From NCBI GenBank assembly GCA_949128115.1, contig OX421962.1:62785787-62849786 (forward strand): a DNA stretch of 64,000 bases, read 5' to 3'. The notes under the pieces are model-generated. The model saw only the letters and a program-made list of their open reading frames with translations. It made no database searches and was not told where the DNA came from. This DNA comes from Anaspis maculata. Lineage: Eukaryota > Arthropoda > Insecta > Coleoptera > Scraptiidae. The position numbers were made by a program, and so were the translations under genes. This document shows, one piece after another, positions 60,701 through 64,000 of this stretch (its first letter is position 1; each line of letters begins with the position of its first letter).

Positions 60701-62708
60701 CCCGGGGGAAGATCTTGGAGTCGGCAAAACGTTGGTGAAGGTACGCAAAACATCCTACTGGGTCAACTGCGGAGACGACGTGAAAGCCCGATGTCGACAA
60801 CGCTAGGTCTGTGCTGCTAGCAAAGGGCCAAGAATTCGTAGCCGAGGACCATTGCAGAAGTATAGCGCGGGGGAGACCTTTGAACGCATCGCCATCAACG
60901 TGGCCGAACCGTTCCCTACGGGTCACTGGAGCATTAGGTCTTTTTCATTTTACTTCCATTTCCTTCTCAACAATTTTTTGTTCATCTCTCTTTTCTTGGT
61001 CGTTGTCATACCATCAGTCCATTATCAGTTGCTTCCTAGAGCAATTTTCTTCTTGTCTCCTCACATTTTTCTTCCACTGCTTTTTTACACTTCTCATCAA
61101 ACCAATCCTTCATAATCTACTGATTTTTGATTCCTAAGATCTGGTTTTGCTGTACTGCGTTCAGAAAGCCTTCCGTTCCATTGTATACTTGATCACTGAT
61201 CAGTGTTCCTTTTTTCCTCTACTTATCAGTTAAGTATTTCGTTGAAACATGTATTGAAAATTAGGTACTTCTAGTATTTTCAGTAAAAAGATACAACATT
61301 TTGGTCGTTTTGAACGTGATTATTTATGTTCCTACACTTGGATAAACTCATCATAGCTCGAGAGGAAAAACTTCCACAACCCAATTTTCTCTCTTCTCTA
61401 CGGGAAAGAGAGTGTATTGTTCGACAACTCCACCATCTCGCCCTAATGTATTTCGGTTAAATAATAGCTTGTCAGTCTTGTCAACCATTAAAAAATGAAC
61501 CATAAAAAATATTATATCGTTAAATCAAATGCTTGAAATAATGTCGTAAATTTGAAAATGTAGGAACCTATCCAGTATAACGTAAAATCACAGATCCAGT
61601 GATTTATATTCCCATCCATTCTGGTTATCGAGTTCCTTTTATTTCCGGAATCAATATGCTTAACCTACTTTATGGGCGGAAACATAAACGTTTAGGACAT
61701 TTTAAAAGGACACCTGCAGCCTGCAGGTCGCTCCTCCGCTCTCCACACCAATTCAATACAGTTTCGAACATGAGACGGGCAGCGGTGTCACTTTTTATTT
61801 TCAAAAATTTGAAAACAAAGTACGGCAACTCATTCAACTGACGGACGTCTCGACTGACGTTAATAATAATAATTTCAAGTGTAATGGAAGGACAACATCT
61901 AGGAGTATCATATTATTTCTACCATGTTTTTGTGAATGAATTACTTTAGAACTAAATTCATTATAGGCAGTTAGTAATTGTCATAATAAGCAATTTTTGA
62001 ATTAGTAAATAGCAAATACAGAGTCTACCGAGCTCAAAACCGCTCTGTGGCTGATCATCAGCAGCAAAATGATGTTTTAAAAAATGTCCAACTGGAACGT
62101 TTCGTGAACGGCTAGAGAATAATAATGTCGATAACTAGAAAAAAAACTGGAGAGGAATTTCGAAAATATTCGAATGAGAATTGATTGTATAAAACCAAGA
62201 AATGTAGTGGGGAGAATGAAACAATTTCGTTTCCGGATGCCCGAAATGCCCCGGCTCAGCGTTCATTTTCTTTCGAGAATATAAATTTCACCCCCCAGAA
62301 ACAAAACGTAATAAATTGAGAAAGAAAAACGTGATAATTTTCCACTAGTAAATAACGCTGAAACGATTTATGTCTCAATTTTAGACACTTAAATGTGTTA
62401 TCTTGAACGAAAAACAAGCAAGGAGGAGCTCTTTCTATTAACAATGTTTTATAACCTGACGACGATGTTGAGAAATGACAAGTGAGACGCGTTTTTTCTT
62501 TAGTTGAATACTAAGATCAAGCAAAACCTCTATTTTGCAGATTCTGCCAGGTAATTTACATGTTTACGTTCTCTTACCGTGCTTCTTTGAAATCGGAATT
62601 GGAACTACACTCCCCACGGTGGATGTTGGCATCAGGTCTGGTGCCACAGAAACTTTTTGCATTGTGGCTTCCGTGTTGACGACAGGACTGGCTGATGCTG
62701 CTGCTGGC
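36484..62708 (-). CDS. Sb: Serine proteinase Stubble, C-terminal half in five exons
   Basis: Type II transmembrane trypsin-like protease; in Drosophila, Stubble remodels apical matrix and cytoskeleton during leg, wing and bristle morphogenesis. Exons in transcript order: 62578-62708, 56541-56626, 56077-56183, 46189-46486, 36484-36768. Phases match at all four junctions. They give a Pro/Ala/Ser-rich stem end, CGVP before the activation site, KIVGG (cleavage after Lys), His in TAGHC, Asp in YEYDLALV and Ser in GDSGGP. The Asp six residues before that Ser (GGQDSCQGDS) predicts cleavage after Arg or Lys. The catalytic domain is 244 residues, normal for the family. The CGVP cysteine probably pairs with that of SPICLP. 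The transmembrane segment, the N terminus and, where families have it, the disulphide-knotted region lie upstream of the window. The identification rests on recalled close similarity of the whole domain to Stubble. Confidence 0.92.
36952..37461. mobile_element. Foldback element carrying a MITE in its right arm
   Basis: The outer arms share 'cttggcagctagttgtct' (36985) and 'agacaactagctgccaag' (37421). The inner pair is 'gttgtcaccgtcc...tgacgtggtatgtacg' and its inverse near 37225-37262. The 135-bp MITE sits inside the right arm. Confidence 0.8.
37274..37408. mobile_element. 135-bp MITE, copy 2
   Basis: Ends TACGGGGTGTTTATAA and TTATAAACACCCGGTA, flanked by TA. 131 of 135 positions match copy 1 by eye. 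Confidence 0.9.
37633..39175. mobile_element. Three-level concentric palindrome
   Basis: The outer element 37633-39175 (ends TACAGGCTGGTCCATCC and GGATGGACCACCCTGTA) encloses a middle element 37757-39052 (ends TACAGGCTGTCCCATTT and AAATGGGACACCTGTA), which encloses an inner element 38059-38754 (ends TACAGGGCGTTCGC and GTGAACGCCCTGTA). Their centres are 38404, 38404.5 and 38406.5. By-eye arm comparison gives about 10 differences in 124 bp (outer), 10 in 300 (middle) and 10 in 290 (inner). No coding capacity. The loop at the centre is about 100 bp. Confidence 0.95.
40475..42930. mobile_element. 2.5-kb foldback element
   Basis: Arms of at least 550 bp: 'gcaagtcatgttaaagtttggcaacat' at 40531 is inverted at about 42850-42880, through to 'cgttagtttcatg' against its inverse near 42345. 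The loop contains a tandem minisatellite. It sits within a family P copy. Confidence 0.85.
41600..42090 (+). repeat. About 49-bp diverged minisatellite in the foldback loop
   Basis: Eight to ten imperfect units with landmarks AAAGGTAACCT, GGAGCTT, AGAACATCTCA and AGAAGTTGG, mostly 47-50 bp apart, with some longer or altered units. Confidence 0.8.
43075..43113. repeat. 20-bp tandem duplication
   Basis: CTCGACCTCCCACCAACAC(T) occurs twice head to tail, exactly where the plus-strand and minus-strand P copies meet. Confidence 0.9.
43100..44075 (-). mobile_element. Repeat family P, inverted copy
   Basis: Inverse of 51490-52150 and of 29570-29935: 'atgcaggactccactcaaaaa', 'attggatttggcgtcg', 'tttgaaaatgtcaaag'-like stretch, and the GTGT/CTGT run at 43205-43235. 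Confidence 0.8.
46189..46486 (-). CDS. Sb: Stubble exon with catalytic aspartate
   Basis: Acceptor CTTTTGCAG precedes 46486; donor GTGGGT starts at 46188. One base completing Asp, then 99 codons: LLTSQIRIRVGEYDF, HPKYNFFTYEYDLALVQL, SPICLPASDD, TGWGRLSEGGTLPSVLQE. Confidence 0.95.
47930..48810 (+). repeat. About 265-bp tandem satellite, roughly three units
   Basis: The landmark AAAACATAAACCCGAA recurs at about 48141, 48404 and 48677, followed each time by 'gatcta...tttcg', a TATATGGATA/ATATGAATA stretch, 'ggctacttttgat' and a C-rich 'gccgcc' tract. A partial earlier unit begins near 47930. Confidence 0.8.
49074..50095 (+). mobile_element. Half copy of element F, split by element K
   Basis: 49074-49114 and 49902-50095 together match the left arm of F (23579-23810). 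The right arm is absent. The intact F copy supplies the empty site for K. Confidence 0.85.
49113..49901. mobile_element. Element K, two concentric TIR elements
   Basis: Outer ends TACAGGGTGTTCACGAT and ATCGTGAACACCTGTA; inner element 49253-49763 with ends TACAGGGTATG and GGCACACCCTGTA. Centres 49507 and 49508. Compared with element F (AAGGTACATG), the insertion added one TA, so the target is TA. Confidence 0.9.
50292..50914 (-). other. Possible decayed gene fragment, minus strand
   Basis: One minus-strand frame stays open from about 50914 to a stop at 50292, except for two TGA codons near 50668 and 50607: MVVSSFIFVVLRVKEKNVW ... GNLCNLPKHQSY ... INSGSYFSIVGDVSKF ... YSYDECRKVQVTSEFQ. It looks protein-like, but no family is recognised. 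It could equally be chance. Confidence 0.25.
50877..52486 (+). pseudogene. Possible CUB-like coding fragment interrupted by a hAT-like element
   Basis: The frame ending at 51030 (YYDISYCGKGN ... INTTGVINLY) continues in the same frame after removal of the element and one target duplication (LTIKKVLFNETEISF, LGFQVLLK). Cys-Gly after an aromatic stretch and a closing GF-x-V-L resemble a CUB domain. No convincing splice sites or start were found. Confidence 0.3.
51031..52317. mobile_element. hAT-like non-autonomous element (complete copy of family P)
   Basis: Ends CAGCGTCGGACTGGC and GCCAGTCCGACACTG, typical hAT-type CAGNG termini. The 8-bp target duplication CTTATATT is exact (51023-51030 and 52318-52325). 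1,287 bp without an intact transposase. Confidence 0.9.
52868..54750. mobile_element. Concentric palindrome with homologous core
   Basis: Outer arms of about 750 bp ('tgtgcagcttcgtgaagatata' / 'tatcttcacgaagctgcaca', 'ggcgccaaaatgggcttcat' and its inverse). The inner element 53624-53981 starts TACAGGGTGAA and ends TTCACCCTGTA. The inner core ('ccacttcgtatctttg', 'atgtgcgacttacggttct') is itself related to a segment of each outer arm (53270-53455 and its inverse at 54140-54345). Confidence 0.85.
56077..56183 (-). CDS. Sb: Stubble exon with catalytic histidine
   Basis: Acceptor CCCGCAG precedes 56183; donor GTAAGT starts at 56076. 35 codons plus two bases: VSVRRTSFFGFSSTHRCGG, NWIATAGHCVD. The final GA joins T of the next exon to give Asp. 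Confidence 0.95.
56541..56626 (-). CDS. Sb: Stubble activation-site exon
   Basis: Acceptor AATTGCAG precedes 56626; donor GTGAGATAAG starts at 56540. Two bases plus 28 codons: CGVPKMYTQPQSKIVGG then KNAPFGRWPWQ. Activation would follow the Lys before IVGG; Stubble homologues often have Arg here. Confidence 0.93.
57191..58275. mobile_element. TIR element C: core of A/B with different ends
   Basis: Ends TACCGGGTGATCATTTGG and CCAAATGATC-type inverse ending CACCCGGTA. From 'caggtcgatttttat' inward (57264 on the left, about 58200 on the right) it follows A and B closely. The outer arms of about 70 bp on each side are unrelated to those of A/B but are inverses of each other. Confidence 0.88.
58346..58744. 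mobile_element. 399-bp hAT-like MITE
   Basis: Ends CAGTGATGT and ACATCACTG; exact 8-bp target duplication TTCATGTG at 58338-58345 and 58745-58752. Both ends are filled with repeated TATTTACCCGG motifs. Confidence 0.9.
60000..60935 (+). pseudogene. Fossil Ty3/gypsy pol fragment (RNase H to integrase)
   Basis: Pieces in several frames follow the gypsy order: FESCIGISAAG, ERNYCLTGREL and KAIHYFHH near 60030-60180; RTDHRYFL, QYDFKIQHRPGK and DALFRRPCRGDCKHG near 60180-60420; QVLRDVHKGA near 60670; FERIAINVAEPFPTGHW near 60880-60930. Frameshifts and stops are frequent. It is not the same element as 2320-7696. Confidence 0.8.
62578..62708 (-). CDS. Sb: Stubble stem exon, Pro/Ser-rich
   Basis: Acceptor TTGATTACAG precedes 62708; donor GTAAGAGAA starts at 62577. 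One base, 43 codons, one base: PAAASASPVVNTEA ... PIPISKKH. The last base joins the next exon to give GAC, so KKH-D-CGVP reads through in phase. Low-complexity sequence, so the identity depends on the splice phases. Confidence 0.7.
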
Positions 62709-63263
62709 CTGTAATCAATATGATGCGGTTAAACTGTCGAAAACAGGAATACCTACATTCAACGCCGCATTTTCTTGTTAAAATTTTAGGCAAAGTGCTT
62801 AAGATAGGTACTGCAGAACAGATATTTCGATCGTTCGTAGAATTTCTGGTAGACTTGACATTTCGTCGATGAGAATTTGATTCGTCGATTTCGTCGTCTT
62901 TCAAACTTTTGTCACCAGATTCAGACCTACCTTCCGGTTATCGTCAAGCTGGAAGGCAAATACGATGGAAGTAATTATTGCTGGAAATAATTATTGTAAC
63001 AATTAAATCTATGGTGTTTAGCTTCTAACTCGGCTTTCAAGCAAAGTAATCTAGACATCAAAATACCATGCAGCCCTAGGTAAGTGAGTATCTACCCTAC
63101 CTTCTACCTGCTCGCGAATTCTAATGCCAAGTTTCCACACGAGTTTCCACAGAAAAAATAGCGAAAATATTTTTCTTTGTTTGTTCATTTACCGTCGGCG
63201 TATTTCTACTGCCAAGATCTAACGCCCCACAGAGAGACACAATGATAGACTGATGTATTATGG
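62709..63263. other. Upstream Stubble intron region
   Basis: A possible 18-nt microexon lies at 62931-62948 (minus). No further exon was supported. Confidence 0.5.
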
Positions 63264-63417
63264 TGGCCTTACATTAAGCATCAAATGCTGCAGCTTTTTT
63301 AGCTGCTGAGATCTCATTGGTCACATGTAGCTCATTGACAGCAATATCAGGCGTCAGTTCTAATCAGAACTCTGCAGCAAAAAAAACTACAACATTTGAT
63401 GCTCAATGTAAAGCTAG
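63264..63417. mobile_element. Hairpin MITE, about 154 bp
   Basis: Arms CCTTACATTAAGCATCAAATG and CATTTGATGCTCAATGTAAAG, with 'gctgcagc' and 'gctgctgag' motifs inside. Confidence 0.8.
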
Positions 63418-63471
63418 CATTAGTCCACTGATGATGCGATTATATAAATAATAATTAACATTCTATAAACT

Positions 63472-63575
63472 TCTGTTATGTAAAAATTCTTGTCGCTTAT
63501 TGGCTGCTGCCTGGGCAATAACAGCGTGGCAGAGCGCTTATGGAATGTTATTTTTTATAGAATCGCACCAAAATT
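63472..63575. mobile_element. Hairpin MITE, copy 2 of the 33171 family
   Basis: Parallel to the right arm of 33171-33313 in inverted order: 'atgtaaaaattc', 'tggctgctgcct', 'gcttatggaatgttattttt', 'agaatcgcacc'. Confidence 0.7.
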
Positions 63576-64000
63576 AAATAAACCGCAAGTATATTGCACT
63601 AATATTTGAATTTGATTTCAAAGAAAAAAGGCATGGGCTACAGATATACTCGTACACTTCAATAAGACTCATGCTTGACATGGAGCAACCGCGTATACTA
63701 CCTACGAGAAATAGTATATGACATACCGAGGTGGAAAGCGTCTTATTACAGTCAAGGGATTCAATATATCTATTACCGAGGCGTATCGAGGTGAGATAGA
63801 ATCCCGTAGGCTGTAATGACGCTTTACTTTGTGGTATTTATAGGATTTTATTCACAATGATCCAGTTTAAATGTAAATAATTGGCTTCATTCAAAGTTTT
63901 TCGCGTCAAACGTTTTTATGAGGTAGGCACAGGCAACCTTTTCAAACAACGCATCGATCAACACTCCGCGCTCCGCGGCATGACAGCTGTTTGGATCAGA
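63576..64000. other. Unannotated edge of window
   Basis: A weak inverted pair 'aaagcgtcttattacag' / 'ctgtaatgacgcttt' spans 63734-63827. Nothing else is recognised. Confidence 0.4.

Larger units (their letters stand above)
56627..62577. other. 6-kb Stubble intron
   Basis: It holds element C, a hAT-like MITE and a gypsy fossil. 58753-59999 and 60936-62577 show no other recognisable features. Confidence 0.8.

Overview
The window is a stretch of a repeat-rich, AT-rich animal nuclear genome, almost certainly an insect. The evidence is spliced genes with GT-AG introns of about 9-12 kb, an orthologue of the insect protease Stubble, a Ty3/gypsy element and several DNA-transposon families. Dense TAGG/CTAC microsatellites and the transposon mix make a sap-sucking hemipteran such as a whitefly a reasonable guess, but that is inference only.

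Two host genes can be followed exon by exon, and they converge tail to tail. On the + strand (12261-26874) four exons encode a secreted-type TSPN/laminin-G-like domain; the 5' end is not seen and the protein stops soon after the domain. On the - strand (62708 down to 36484) five exons encode the end of the proline-rich stem and the complete trypsin-like domain of Stubble, with His-Asp-Ser triad and specificity Asp. Exon phases agree at every junction in both genes. About 9.6 kb separates the two stop codons. I see no bacterial-type operons and no RNA genes.

The rest is transposon-derived. From left to right: a broken Tc1/mariner-type transposase (2-618); a 1.5-kb foldback (1978-8870) whose left arm holds a young Ty3/gypsy retrotransposon (2320-7696, identical 277-bp LTRs, 4-bp target duplication); then many palindromic elements whose ends begin TACAGGG, TACCGGG or TACGGGG and are flanked by TA; two hAT-like elements with exact 8-bp target duplications (51031-52317 and 58346-58744); several copies of the family related to the first of these; a fossil gypsy pol (60000-60935); a fragment of a non-LTR reverse transcriptase (about 19.7-19.9 kb); and tandem arrays at 41.6-42.1 and 47.9-48.8 kb.

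The most unusual structure is a set of concentric palindromes. Complete TIR elements sit at, or within a few bases of, the exact centre of another palindromic element. The clearest is a three-level nest at 37633-39175, with centres at 38404, 38404.5 and 38406.5. Similar two-level nests lie at 13356-15055, 15487-16766, 20551-21104, 49113-49901 and 52868-54750. In addition, three related elements (8904, 28459, 57191) share a core, but the third has different outer arms on both sides. Together these suggest modular non-autonomous elements that either insert into the loops of extruded hairpins or gain and swap matching terminal modules. All coordinates of repeat borders were set by eye and may be off by a few to tens of bases.
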